This document shows positions 9,683-19,026 of a stretch of DNA of 64,000 bases, one piece after another (within the stretch, counting starts at the first letter, position 1; each line of letters opens with the position of its first letter). Source of the stretch: Thalassotalea_B piscium_A (GTDB taxonomy: Bacteria; Pseudomonadota; Gammaproteobacteria; Enterobacterales; Alteromonadaceae); contig CP186339.1 in assembly GCA_049347715.1 (NCBI GenBank), positions 3,100,001 through 3,164,000 on the forward strand. The letters are read 5' to 3'. Below the pieces are notes generated by a model. It saw only the letters and a list, made by a program, of their open reading frames with translations. It was not told the origin of the DNA and made no database searches. The translations under genes and the position numbers were made by a program.

Positions 9683-11583
9683 ACTTGGTTTTTCCCCTGA
9701 CTCTTTGCTTTATACATCAAGATATCAGCACTCTTTATTAAATCATCTGCATGGTAATGCACATTCAAATCAATACAAGCAACGCCAATACTCACAGTGA
9801 CATTACTACCTAGGATATTCTCCCAGGGATAGTCATTAATATTTTTACATAAACGTTCAGCAATCACTTGTGCTTGGTCGAGATCGGTTTCCGGTAATAA
9901 TACAATAAACTCTTCGCCACCAAAACGCCCAAATACATCAGTAGAACGCATCGCTTTAGAACCAATTTCAGATACCACCTGCAACACTTTATCACCTATT
10001 TTATGGCCATAATTGTCATTAACTAATTTAAAATCATCAATATCAATCATTAACACACTAAACATTTTTTGAGTTTGTTTGGCTTGATAAAAGAAAAAGT
10101 CACTCAGTTCAATTAGGCGTCTTCGGTTAACAATACCCGTTAAAGCGTCTGTTTGACTAATAGTAGTAAATTTACGTTGACCACGAATCACTTTAAATAA
10201 AAACCAACTAATAACAAGAACAATGATGGCACTAAATACCAGTAAAATATTTCGATTACCTTCTTGATATTGAGAGTCTTTTATACGAATGGTTTGTAAT
10301 GAAGTTTGTTGATCTAAAATTTGTTTTTGAAGATCCGCTTGCTCACTCTCATAGCGCATTCGTAAATCTTCAACTGCTTCGTAATTTGAACTATCCCTAA
10401 TTTTAAAAGCAAGTTCAAGGTAATCATTTTGCGATTGATAGGCCTCTTTAAAAGACTTTTTCTTATAAAGGATATCCGCTTTTAAATATAAGACATTAAG
10501 CCGAGAATTATTATTAACCACTGTATTTTTATCATGCAACAAAGGTTCTATAGAGAGTAACTTTTCAAGCGATTCATCGTATTTTTCCATTTCATAGAGG
10601 AAAAAGGCTTTACTAATCCCAAAGGTTAAAGGTAATTGATGTTGTTCACTTTGGCTGACATATTGTTCAGCTATATTCATATATTCGTAAGCTAATTCAG
10701 GATTATTATCTTTCTTTTTTAAATAACTCCAGGCAAGACCTGAATAGGCTGATGTGATAATTTCGATATTGCCTATTTCATCAGCGTGTTCAACTATTTC
10801 TTTATTAAGCTTAATAACATCATCGTAACGCTCATGCTGAGAATGGTTAATTGCGATATTGCGTAAGCTGTTATACGCATAGAAACTTTTACCTGCCTTT
10901 TGAAAGTATTCATATGATTTTTGATAAAACTGCATCGCCTTATCTTCTTCAAACATATAGCCATATAAAATACCTAATTCGCTGTAAATATAACCAAGCA
11001 ATTCATTGTCTTTTAATGGGATAGCAATATTTAATGCTTGATTAAACACAATCAGAGCACGGTCGAATTTTTGTGTCAGATAATAAATGGCCCCTAAATT
11101 AATGAGACCTGTGGCAATATTTTTTTGGTCACTTAATGATTCAGCAATCTCTAACCCGTTTTTATAATTGATGATTGCCTGATCAAACGCCCCTAAACTT
11201 TCAACGGCAAATCCCCGAGTATAATAGAGTTCAGCACTAACAATGCTAGGAGAGTTAAGTTTTTTAGCTAATAGAAGGGCTTTATCCGTGATTGCTTTAC
11301 TTTTGTGATATAAGGCTTGTTCGGAATAGGTTTCTGCGAGAAATTTATAAAAAACTAAACGATTTTCTATGCTGAGGTTTTCAGCCTCTTGAAGGTGTTT
11401 TTGTAGATAAAGATAAGCCTCTCTAGAATTGCTATCTTTCATCTTTTTTATGTGTGTGACAAATTGTTCAAAATCAGTATTAGTTAATATATTCAAAGCA
11501 AATAATTTGCATGGCATGAATAATAAAATACATAAAAGAATTCTAGTAATAGTGCGAATTATTTTTATATCACAAAAAAACAA
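9673..11583 (-). CDS. TPR-sensor diguanylate cyclase (GGDEF), 636 aa
   Basis: Predicted cyclic-di-GMP synthase with a signal peptide or anchor at about 10-30, a long stretch of tetratricopeptide repeats (about 50-400, for example the AFDQAIINYKNGLEIAESL repeat), a coiled coil, one membrane segment near 445-466 and a C-terminal GGDEF domain. The motif GGEEF is at 555-559, with the inhibitory site RSTD at 546-549. The repeats should face the periplasm and bind a protein or peptide partner. It is the first gene of a two-gene unit, and its stop codon overlaps the start of the next cyclase. The two proteins share the same layout and probably arose by duplication. Confidence 0.88.
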   Translation of the reverse strand: MFFCDIKIIRTITRILLCILLFMPCKLFALNILTNTDFEQFVTHIKKMKDSNSREAYLYLQKHLQEAENLSIENRLVFYKFLAETYSEQALYHKSKAITDKALLLAKKLNSPSIVSAELYYTRGFAVESLGAFDQAIINYKNGLEIAESLSDQKNIATGLINLGAIYYLTQKFDRALIVFNQALNIAIPLKDNELLGYIYSELGILYGYMFEEDKAMQFYQKSYEYFQKAGKSFYAYNSLRNIAINHSQHERYDDVIKLNKEIVEHADEIGNIEIITSAYSGLAWSYLKKKDNNPELAYEYMNIAEQYVSQSEQHQLPLTFGISKAFFLYEMEKYDESLEKLLSIEPLLHDKNTVVNNNSRLNVLYLKADILYKKKSFKEAYQSQNDYLELAFKIRDSSNYEAVEDLRMRYESEQADLQKQILDQQTSLQTIRIKDSQYQEGNRNILLVFSAIIVLVISWFLFKVIRGQRKFTTISQTDALTGIVNRRRLIELSDFFFYQAKQTQKMFSVLMIDIDDFKLVNDNYGHKIGDKVLQVVSEIGSKAMRSTDVFGRFGGEEFIVLLPETDLDQAQVIAERLCKNINDYPWENILGSNVTVSIGVACIDLNVHYHADDLIKSADILMYKAKSQGKNQVCC

Positions 11584-11698
11584 ACAGAACCCCTCTTCTA
11601 ACCAATTGATTATAAATTATTAAACTATTAAATTAGCTATTAGATCAAGTTTAGATTTACAAATACCTGTAGCAATATAATCAAAAACGATAAATAAA

Positions 11699-12106
11699 TC
11701 ACTTTTTATTTATTTCCCAATAACTTGCTTCTATTTTATTACCGTCGAGATCTATTAAAAAACAGCCATAATACGGTTCCCCGTATTCTTTTCTAGGGCC
11801 CGGTTTACCATTACAACTTGCCCCAAGTTCAAGGCCTTTTCTATAAAAATCGTCAACCTGTTTTTTAGTCGCCGCAACAAAACCAATATGAACACCATTA
11901 CCAACACTTGCTTGCTGTTGATCAAATGGAATTTGTACCCAAAACTCTGGATACCCCTTACCGAATGCAAATGCATTTTCATACTGACAAATCAGCGCTA
12001 TATCTAAGATGGGCAGTAATTGCTGGTAAAACTCACCCGCCTTTACTAATTGATTTGTGCCAATAGACATATGACAAATGGACCTAAGCTCTCGATGCTT
12101 AATCAT
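11699..12106 (-). CDS. VOC-family (glyoxalase-like) protein
   Basis: 135-aa member of the vicinal oxygen chelate superfamily. It opens with the typical first strand and helix (CHMSIGTNQLVKAGEFYQQL). A VHIGF segment follows at about 72-76, then the FLIDLDGNKIEA motif near the end whose glutamate normally binds metal. AAGGAA precedes the start by about 6 bases. Closest are small glyoxalase/bleomycin-resistance-like proteins of unknown substrate. It stands alone, and a function cannot be assigned beyond the fold. Confidence 0.8.
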   Translation of the reverse strand: MIKHRELRSICHMSIGTNQLVKAGEFYQQLLPILDIALICQYENAFAFGKGYPEFWVQIPFDQQQASVGNGVHIGFVAATKKQVDDFYRKGLELGASCNGKPGPRKEYGEPYYGCFLIDLDGNKIEASYWEINKK

Positions 12107-12163
12107 CTAATTCCTTATCAATATTACGCGATACAGCTTATATAGTATGGGAAAAAAAGAAAC

Positions 12164-12194
12164 AAAAAAAGCACTCAAATAATTTGAGTGCTTT
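12164..12194 (-). terminator. Terminator after the collagenase/PEP-CTERM operon
   Basis: AAAGCACTCAAAT and ATTTGAGTGCTTT form a perfect 13-base stem at 12168-12194 around one base. Read on the minus strand it is followed by seven T (12164-12170). It closes the two-gene operon to its right. Confidence 0.88.
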
Positions 12195-12220
12195 GGCGTA
12201 GCCGTTAATGGCGTTTTATC

Positions 12221-12799
12221 TTATTTTCTGTAGCGTTTTTTCACAGAAATAAACCCATAAAAACCTAAAAACATGAGTATAAAGGTACTTGGCTCTGGCA
12301 CGGCAGTTGTCGCTCCAACATTAAACGAAGTATTCCCAGTGGTGATCGCCAATAAATCGTTATCGATAGACAACGCCCCTGAAACTTGTTCATTTAAGGC
12401 TAATTCAAAAAAACCTTCGGCCATCACTGTAAATTGTATAGTCGCTAGTATAAAAGCATTCGCCTGCAAACTTGCCAAGGTTGTAAAGTCAGCGGCAACA
12501 TCGGCAATATCTTCCAAATATAAAGCCCCTAATTTAGTATCGTCATCAAATTGAAATGAGCCAAAGCCATCATCAAATGCACCACTAAACTGCCAGCTGA
12601 TAAGTGAAAGAGCATTCTCATCAAACACTAGCTCAGTAAAAGCGCCAGCTAATGGCTGGTTAAAATCTTTTACTATAACCTGTGCTGTAATCACATCATT
12701 AATTTGATAGTTATTCTGGTCTACGGCTAACTCGATGATTCCTGCAAAGCTACTTTGGCTTAACAATAATAAGGCACTACATACTATTTTTTTTAACAT
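12221..12799 (-). CDS. PEP-CTERM surface protein with cohesin-like body
   Basis: 192 aa with a signal peptide (MLKKIVCSALLLLSQSSFAG), a beta-rich domain of about 145 residues and a C-terminal sorting signal: VPEPSTF, a hydrophobic helix, then KKRYRK. The signal is that of PEP-CTERM/exosortase substrates. The body looks like a cohesin: a first strand with VDQNNYQINDVITAQVIV, the LVFDENALSL motif, and the LATIQFTVMAEGFFEL motif near the end. It starts 13 bases after the stop of a collagenase that ends in a dockerin-like module, and its ribosome site (AAAGGAT) touches that stop, so the genes are co-translated. The inferred role is a cell-surface receptor for the collagenase. The PEP-CTERM call is firm; the cohesin call is by eye. 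Confidence 0.8.
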   Translation of the reverse strand: MLKKIVCSALLLLSQSSFAGIIELAVDQNNYQINDVITAQVIVKDFNQPLAGAFTELVFDENALSLISWQFSGAFDDGFGSFQFDDDTKLGALYLEDIADVAADFTTLASLQANAFILATIQFTVMAEGFFELALNEQVSGALSIDNDLLAITTGNTSFNVGATTAVPEPSTFILMFLGFYGFISVKKRYRK

Positions 12800-12812
12800 T
12801 GTTTTAATCCTT

Positions 12813-15215
12813 TTAGTTCGTGGTTGCTATTGCACAACGAGGTAAATCACATAATGTCATCATCGGTCTGAGATCCCGACGGTCAACAGTGGCGTCTTGA
12901 TTAAAGTCATATTCCAAACCTAATGAAGCGGTATTTCTAAGTAAACGCTGAAAAGCGTTGATATCACGTTTATCGACTTCACCATTTTGATCTATATCTT
13001 CAACTTTATACTCTGATTGCGTCGCGCAGATACCGTTACCCGCTACAATACAATCTAACCAAAGGTTAAATTCTTCATCAAAACGTGTGCCCCAATTAGA
13101 GAGAATATCTTCGTAAGGAGTGTAGTCTGGTAATTCAGATGTATCAGCAGGTAACTGTTCTGGTTCTTCCCCTGTATTGGGTTGTCCACAAGTCCAAACC
13201 CAATATCCAGTCCCGTTGAAACCATTCTCAGGGCTATCATCGTAAAGCCAGAGCCAGTTATTTTCTTGTGCTGTTGGTTTTGTTTGCCATCCCCAATCAA
13301 AGGTACAACCTTCATTATTTTCTTCAGGGAGTGCAACAGGAAGGTATTTACGTGCTCTAAGGGTAGGTAAAAGCTCATTGTCAATTTCTGCTCTATGATT
13401 TTCCATCATAAATCGATTAGCTAAATACCCCCAAGTGTATGTTCTTGTGGTATTACTATTGGCATAGGTCGTTTGAAATAATTCACTTAAATTATAGGTT
13501 TTGTTAGGCGCTTGCGCGAGAGCATTGGCATTAGGTTGTGATAAATACTCAGCTAAGCCTTCTGCCCACCAAACAGAGTTATCAGGTGAGTCAGAAAAAT
13601 CCCCCCATTTATTAAAACGACCATCAAGGTAATGGTATTGTTCATGCTCAAGATTCCAAATAACAAAACCAGTTAACCATGTAGCTTGAAAAGCAATAAA
13701 TCGTGCCTGATTGCCTTCCACTTCAGGATCTCCCTCTAAATACATTCCACCATTATCTGTATTAATACCAAAAAATTGACCTGCGTATGCTTCATACTGC
13801 GAGGAAGAACTAAAAACAACCACTTCTAGTGCGCTATTAAAGTCATCGGCAACAGGCTGTTGTGGTGAAGTAGCAAATATTTGGTGAAACTTATTTTGAC
13901 CTGCGTTTAAGGCATCACACGTTTGGGCAAGATTTTCACTCGACAATGCTCCCTGGTAACGTAATTTTACTGTAGTACTACAGGCATACTCCCCAGATAA
14001 AATATAGTTCTCAAGGTTAAAATTGCAGACATCACCGTAAAGTGAACAATTGGCACTATCATAGTTTTTCACCATGCTTTGAGCATTGATCCACCCTGAA
14101 CTTCCAGCACCATCATAAGAATATGTCGTTAAAAGGTTTTGTATTGCTGGGCGCACAGCATTGGCAATATCACCACCAAGTTTTAGTAGTCGTCCTAACT
14201 CACTCACAGTGTCTGACCACTGATATTCGCGCGTATGATCAACAAGCCATGTAGCATCATTACTTACAAAGCTCACTAAATTAGTCATAATCGCGGGGTT
14301 TGCAGTTACTGTCGCAATAAAGTTTTGTTCATCAGAAACATTCGCATTAAATAAGTGTGTGAGTAATAACGTCACTGATTGTTCTTGGTAGTAAACACCC
14401 CAGTTATCCACACGATCTACACTGTTAGCATACCCTAAAAGGGCTTCAGTAAATCGCAGAAGGTATTGCTGGCGGTCTATTTTTGAACTAGTGAGCAAAA
14501 CTAACATTTCATATTTAACCATAAAATTTCGTGTGGCATCGCCATTAAATACAACGAAGTGATCACCTGAAAAATAGGCCGTAAATACATTATTCAATAG
14601 CACTTTATAATTGTTTGAAAATGAACGACCGGTAGTAGACTCAACCCAATGCAATGCCCGTAAGTAAGTAACTAGCTTTTCAAGTTCTGCCGCTTGTACA
14701 GCATTGTTAGCATCATAACTTGTTAGCATGGTATCTATTTCATTAACAACCACTAATAAATTAGCATCAGAAAATAATGCACTGCCGGCAAGCGTATTAT
14801 CATAAAGACCATATAAACAATTATACAAATCTCCGGCTTTAAGCGCGTTTGTTAAGTCTACTCCCGTTAAGCCAATTAAATCACTCACTGAGCTACACCC
14901 TGTACTCAAAGCACTTGCGGATGAAAATGAGAAGTTAACTTTACTCGCCGACTTTTTAGTTGAAAGACGAGTACTAATACTTTGTTTTAGCGTTTTATCT
15001 CGAGTCATTAATTGTTGCAATCGCTCATATTGAGCAGGTGAAACAAGCCTAGGTGCATTAGGCTCTTTACTTAAATGACTCTTTCTGTGTTCAAAACTTG
15101 CCGACTGCTTGAAGGAAGTTATTTCATTGGGTTTCTCTGTTTCAGCTGTCACTGAACTAGCATAAACACTAGACAAAACAACACCTAACACAATGATGTT
15201 TTTATTAAAATTCAT
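12813..15215 (-). CDS. Secreted M9 collagenase with C-terminal dockerin-like module
   Basis: 800-aa metalloprotease of the microbial collagenase (M9) family. Signal peptide 1-24 (SVTA then E), an M9N-like helical activator domain of about 100-400, and a catalytic domain with the zinc motif HEQYH at 524-528 and the downstream glutamate helix WWAEGLAEYLS. Instead of the PKD/PPC collagen-binding domains common in Vibrio and Clostridium enzymes, the C-terminus carries two calcium-loop repeats, DIDQNGEVDKRDINAFQ and DFNQDATVDRRDL (about 742-785), the pattern of a type I dockerin. It heads an operon with a cohesin-like PEP-CTERM protein. Function: cleaves native collagen outside the cell, probably while tethered. 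The protease call is strong, the dockerin call good. Confidence 0.9.
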   Translation of the reverse strand: MNFNKNIIVLGVVLSSVYASSVTAETEKPNEITSFKQSASFEHRKSHLSKEPNAPRLVSPAQYERLQQLMTRDKTLKQSISTRLSTKKSASKVNFSFSSASALSTGCSSVSDLIGLTGVDLTNALKAGDLYNCLYGLYDNTLAGSALFSDANLLVVVNEIDTMLTSYDANNAVQAAELEKLVTYLRALHWVESTTGRSFSNNYKVLLNNVFTAYFSGDHFVVFNGDATRNFMVKYEMLVLLTSSKIDRQQYLLRFTEALLGYANSVDRVDNWGVYYQEQSVTLLLTHLFNANVSDEQNFIATVTANPAIMTNLVSFVSNDATWLVDHTREYQWSDTVSELGRLLKLGGDIANAVRPAIQNLLTTYSYDGAGSSGWINAQSMVKNYDSANCSLYGDVCNFNLENYILSGEYACSTTVKLRYQGALSSENLAQTCDALNAGQNKFHQIFATSPQQPVADDFNSALEVVVFSSSSQYEAYAGQFFGINTDNGGMYLEGDPEVEGNQARFIAFQATWLTGFVIWNLEHEQYHYLDGRFNKWGDFSDSPDNSVWWAEGLAEYLSQPNANALAQAPNKTYNLSELFQTTYANSNTTRTYTWGYLANRFMMENHRAEIDNELLPTLRARKYLPVALPEENNEGCTFDWGWQTKPTAQENNWLWLYDDSPENGFNGTGYWVWTCGQPNTGEEPEQLPADTSELPDYTPYEDILSNWGTRFDEEFNLWLDCIVAGNGICATQSEYKVEDIDQNGEVDKRDINAFQRLLRNTASLGLEYDFNQDATVDRRDLRPMMTLCDLPRCAIATTN

Positions 15216-15606
15216 ATTACTCTCTCTATTATTATTTGTTAGAAAAGACTTGTTTTACTTCTTTTTATTACAAGCGATTAATATCTAAGCGAGCAAACAA
15301 TAACCTAAAACAGATATAATGTATACAATATATCTGAGCTATGTATATTTATCTTTATGAGAGTTGATTTTTATAAACAGTCGATTTAAATGAGCGTTTT
15401 TACTGTGAAAAAATAGCAAGGCGATGAGAGTTAATAGCGATGAAAACACAATAATTAGGCAAAAATGTGTATATCAGGTAATTATGAATGTTATTGAGGA
15501 TAAGCATGACTTGAAAATTAATCGATCAAGACCGTTAATCGTTAAACTATATACATGCAAAAGGGCTTAACTGAAGTATAGCCCTTTGGTTTTGTGTTTA
15601 TATATC
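15216..15606. other. Intergenic region upstream of the collagenase
   Basis: About 390 AT-rich bases. It must hold the collagenase promoter, but no single box is convincing. A hairpin AAAGGGCT (15560-15567) with AGCCCTTT (15580-15587) lies next to the stop of the DUF2892 gene and can act as its terminator on the minus strand. A 28-codon frame at 15484 is not supported by anything. Confidence 0.5.
15560..15587 (-). terminator. Hairpin after the DUF2892 gene
   Basis: 8-base perfect stem with a 12-base loop; on the minus strand it is followed by only four T. Position just past the stop at 15607 favours a terminator role. Confidence 0.5.
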
Positions 15607-15795
15607 TTAATTTTTTAAACCCATTTTCTTTAAAATAGTCATCACTAAACACCATTTTGTAAATGCGCTTTGTAATAGGTTCACGCCGATAAATGCGGTG
15701 AACCAAAGCCAATTTTGACTGTAAGTAACAGCAAGATAAAGAGAAATTAAAATCATTGTTCCTGCAATCATTCGTAAAGCTTCATTAATAGTCAT
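15607..15795 (-). CDS. Small DUF2892 inner-membrane protein
   Basis: 62 aa with two hydrophobic helices (about 8-27 and 30-48) and the opening MTINEALRMIAGTMILISL, typical of the DUF2892/YgaP transmembrane family. Here the membrane part stands alone without a rhodanese domain. The motif FTKWCLVMTILKKMG near the end matches the family's conserved cysteine (usually CP or CL before the last helix). Predicted inner membrane; the function of stand-alone forms is not known. No operon partner. Confidence 0.8.
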   Translation of the reverse strand: MTINEALRMIAGTMILISLYLAVTYSQNWLWFTAFIGVNLLQSAFTKWCLVMTILKKMGLKN

Positions 15796-16211
15796 AAATC
15801 ACCTAAATTGTTTATTTGTTCTACAGTTAATTATATTACAATAACATAAATTAGCAAATACTAATTTATAAAACACTAATGTTATATGCTTTATTAACAA
15901 GCGTTAGTTTAAAGTCCCCGTCTCTTGAATAGAGCCCTCACCCCTGTAGACTGACTTAATCTATTCGGCCTATAAGTAAATAAGCTCTATGCTAAAAGGC
16001 AATGAAGTGATTTATGATAAATAATGGCAAAGGAATAAGTAAAAAATCGATGAATTTATGTTTACTGGACTAAAGACCCTTTCCTAAAATAGAGGTATTA
16101 GCGGGAACATACTTTTTATATGGGGTTTTACTGACTCTGAAAGCAAAAAAAAAGCACATAAAGTGCTTTTATTTTAACTACTACAGAGCATGACCCATGT
16201 AACTTATAGCA
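15796..16211. other. Intergenic region between DUF2892 and dsbA-like genes
   Basis: About 415 bases with scattered short frames and no recognisable gene. The only supported element is the terminator at 16150-16170 for the gene to the right. The stretch 15905-16090 has a slightly different look (CCCGTCTC, CCCCTG) and may be remnant DNA, but I could not identify a source. Confidence 0.4.
16150..16170 (-). terminator. Terminator after the DsbA-like lipoprotein gene
   Basis: AAAAGCAC (16150-16157) pairs with GTGCTTTT (16163-16170). On the minus strand the stem is followed by about nine T. Good intrinsic terminator. Confidence 0.85.
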
Positions 16212-16910
16212 TTATTTTTCATTAATTGATTTTGCAGCAAGTTGGTTCAACACACTTCCTAAGCCTTTCCAGCTACCAACCTCAGCTAATCCTTCAAGAT
16301 TAACTAGGTATTTACCTCCAACAATAAAGCTTGGTACCCCATTTGTTTTTGATTGTAGCTCTGCTTTATGCAGGCTTGCTCTCAAATCAATTACGCTATC
16401 TTTTTTTAAGGCAGCTATCATGTCATTTATATTAATGTCATATTTTTGAAGAAATATTTTTAAATCCGCTTGCTTTTTAATACTTCCATTTTGTCTTTCG
16501 ACAAAGTAGTCGGTATGTATTTTTTTCTCAAGATCTAATTCTTTGAGTCCGTAAAAGACAGAGGCATCAAACATCCAAGACTGAGATAACTGTGAGTGAG
16601 CCTGAAGTAGCTGATACACTCCGGCATTTTCCTTTTCCCATGTTTTCACATACTTATCGGCATCCTTACAATGAGGACAACCATACCAAAAAAATTCCAA
16701 TACTTCATTTGCGGGTCTGTTAATTGGATTTTGTAAAACGGTATAGTGAATACCCTCTTGTATAGTAAAACTATTTGCCGCTGTTTCTACTGGAGTTTCT
16801 ACAACTTGAGTTTCAATCTTAGCCTGATTACTTTCTTGCTCTGAGCAAGCAGACAATGCCATGAAAGCTGATATGATAATGACTGCAATGATATTTTTAT
16901 TGTTAAGCAA
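16212..16910 (-). CDS. DsbA-family thiol oxidoreductase, predicted lipoprotein
   Basis: 232-aa protein with a lipoprotein signal: a hydrophobic stretch at about 8-19 then LSAC with the lipid-carrying cysteine at C22. The mature part is a DsbA fold: FFWYGCPHC with the active site CPHC at 78-81, an inserted helical domain, and the cis-proline loop GVPSFIV near 196. CPHC is the classic DsbA oxidase motif. Ordinary DsbA is soluble; here the lipid anchor should hold it to a membrane. After the signal comes an acidic, threonine-rich linker. It stands alone beside parE. Role: introduces disulfides in exported proteins; whether it is the main DsbA or a second copy cannot be told from this window. Confidence 0.85.
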   Translation of the reverse strand: MLNNKNIIAVIIISAFMALSACSEQESNQAKIETQVVETPVETAANSFTIQEGIHYTVLQNPINRPANEVLEFFWYGCPHCKDADKYVKTWEKENAGVYQLLQAHSQLSQSWMFDASVFYGLKELDLEKKIHTDYFVERQNGSIKKQADLKIFLQKYDININDMIAALKKDSVIDLRASLHKAELQSKTNGVPSFIVGGKYLVNLEGLAEVGSWKGLGSVLNQLAAKSINEK

Positions 16911-17090
16911 TTTTATTCCTTTTTAATCATAGGACTAATAATGACACTTTGTTTTGCTCTTTTTTGCAAAAAATTAAGTGTCTCTTTAACAGATAAAACA
17001 AAGGGTTCGATGACAAGATTCTATCTATTTGAAACACACTAGCTGTCAGGATAACGTTAAATCCAATGACAGCTAGTGTGTGATTTTCGA

Positions 17091-18980
17091 TTATAGCAAC
17101 TCGACAAGATCACCTTTCGCTTGTAACCAGTCTTTACGGTCACCGGCACGCTTCTTAGATAAAAGCATATCCATGATTTCCATAGTTTCAGAATGTTCAT
17201 CCACCGTTAGTTGGACTAAACGGCGAGTATTTGGATCCATCGTTGTTTCACGAAGTTGCAACGGGTTCATTTCACCCAAACCTTTAAAACGTTGAACATT
17301 AACTTTACCACGTTTTTTCTCTGCTGCTATTCGATCTAAAATACCGTCTTTTTCTGCTTCATCTAGTGCATAAAAGACCTCTTTACCAACATCGACTCGA
17401 TATAAGGGCGGCATTGCTACATAAACGTGTCCGGCTTGTACTAAAGGTAAAAAGTGTTGCATAAATAATGCACAGAGCAAGGTTGCAATGTGAAGTCCAT
17501 CCGAGTCAGCATCGGCTAATATACAAATTTTACCATAGCGTAATTCTGACAAATCATCTGAGTCAGGATCTATCCCTAAAGCAATCGAGATATTATGTAC
17601 TTCTTGCGATGCTAATATCTGCCCAGAGTCCACTTCCCAAGTATTTAGTATTTTCCCACGTAATGGCATTATTGCTTGAAACTCACGATCTCGCGCTTGT
17701 TTAGCACTTCCGCCAGCTGAGTCACCTTCAACTAGGAATAATTCCGTTCTGCTTAAATCTTGACTACCGCAATCTGTTAACTTTCCAGGTAAGGCTGGCC
17801 CCTGGGTAATTTTTTTACGAATAATTTTTTTACTTGCACGTAAGCGGCGCTGAGCATTTGAAATACAAAACTCAGCTAAAGCTTCAGAAACGTCAGTATG
17901 TTCATTAAGCCATAAACTGAAAGCATCTTTAACTACGCCTAAAACAAAGGCAGCTGATTGACGTGAAGACAAGCGTTCTTTGGTTTGACCCGCAAACTGA
18001 GGATCCGCCATTTTAACTGATAAAATATAAGAACATTTGTCCCATATATCATCGGGTGTTAGTTTTACGCCTCTAGGGATCAAGTTTCTGAATTCACAAA
18101 ACTCACGCATAGCTTCTAGTAAGCCTTGGCGTAAGCCATTTACATGTGTGCCACCTTGTATGGTAGGAATAAGATTTACATAACTTTCACCTACTGATTC
18201 GCCTCCTTCAGGTAACCAAGTAACTGCCCAATCTACCGCTTCATTTTGAGAACTAAAAGCACCTATAAAGGGTTGTTCAGGTAGGCTAACATAGTCTTTG
18301 ACCGATTCTTTTAGATAATCACAAAGCCCGTCTTCATAATACCATTGGTATTTTTTATCATCATTTTTATCGTGAAATTTGATGGTTAAGCCAGGACATA
18401 AAACCGCTTTAGCTTTTAATAAGTGAATAAGACGACGTACCGAAAATTTCGATGAGTCAAAATATTTAGGATCAGGCCAAAATTTGACTCTAGTGCCTGT
18501 ATTACGACGACCTACAGTACCTGTTTCATGGAGTTCTTCGACTTTTTCGCCATGTTCAAATGCCATTTCATACACTTTACTGTCGCGTCTTACTGCTACG
18601 TCAACACGTGTTGATAAAGCATTTACAACTGAAATACCTACACCATGTAAACCACCTGAAAATTGGTAGTTTTTATTAGAAAATTTACCACCGGCATGTA
18701 ATTTACAAAAAATAAGCTCTACGCCAGACACCCCTTCTTCTTTATGAATATCAATGGGCATACCTCGGCCATCATCAATCACTTCTAAAGACTGGTCTTT
18801 ATCTAATATAACGGTAATATTCTGTGCATGACCTGCCAATGCTTCATCGACTGAGTTATCAATAACCTCTTGTCCTAAATGATTAGGACGGCTAGTGTCA
18901 GTATACATGCCTGGACGATGACGGACGGGGTCTAAACCACTAAGTACTTCGATAGATTCGGAATTATATTGTTCGCTCAT
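17091..18980 (-). CDS. parE: DNA topoisomerase IV subunit B
   Basis: ATPase subunit of topoisomerase IV, 629 aa, the same size as E. coli ParE. The GHKL ATP-binding motifs are present: EVIDNSVDEALAGHA, then DDGRGMPIDIH and GGLHGVGISVVNALS. The Toprim part contains LVEGDSAGGSAKQARDR and the DADSDG metal motif, followed by KRFKGLGEMN-type sequence (QRFKGLGEMNPLQL). It is the last gene of the nudF-yqiB-cpdA-yqiA-parE group, 46 bases after yqiA. The order matches E. coli. Confidence 0.96.
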   Translation of the reverse strand: MSEQYNSESIEVLSGLDPVRHRPGMYTDTSRPNHLGQEVIDNSVDEALAGHAQNITVILDKDQSLEVIDDGRGMPIDIHKEEGVSGVELIFCKLHAGGKFSNKNYQFSGGLHGVGISVVNALSTRVDVAVRRDSKVYEMAFEHGEKVEELHETGTVGRRNTGTRVKFWPDPKYFDSSKFSVRRLIHLLKAKAVLCPGLTIKFHDKNDDKKYQWYYEDGLCDYLKESVKDYVSLPEQPFIGAFSSQNEAVDWAVTWLPEGGESVGESYVNLIPTIQGGTHVNGLRQGLLEAMREFCEFRNLIPRGVKLTPDDIWDKCSYILSVKMADPQFAGQTKERLSSRQSAAFVLGVVKDAFSLWLNEHTDVSEALAEFCISNAQRRLRASKKIIRKKITQGPALPGKLTDCGSQDLSRTELFLVEGDSAGGSAKQARDREFQAIMPLRGKILNTWEVDSGQILASQEVHNISIALGIDPDSDDLSELRYGKICILADADSDGLHIATLLCALFMQHFLPLVQAGHVYVAMPPLYRVDVGKEVFYALDEAEKDGILDRIAAEKKRGKVNVQRFKGLGEMNPLQLRETTMDPNTRRLVQLTVDEHSETMEIMDMLLSKKRAGDRKDWLQAKGDLVELL

Positions 18981-19026
18981 AACTCTTTCTAATTATTATT
19001 AAGTCGTGCTGACCTAAATGACTGTT

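Noticed and set aside
13055..13384. 109-codon minus-strand frame inside the collagenase gene
   Set aside because: Shadow in another frame of a conserved protease; no start signal.
15484..15570. 28-codon frame between DUF2892 and the collagenase
   Set aside because: No ribosome site, no conservation evidence, overlaps a hairpin.
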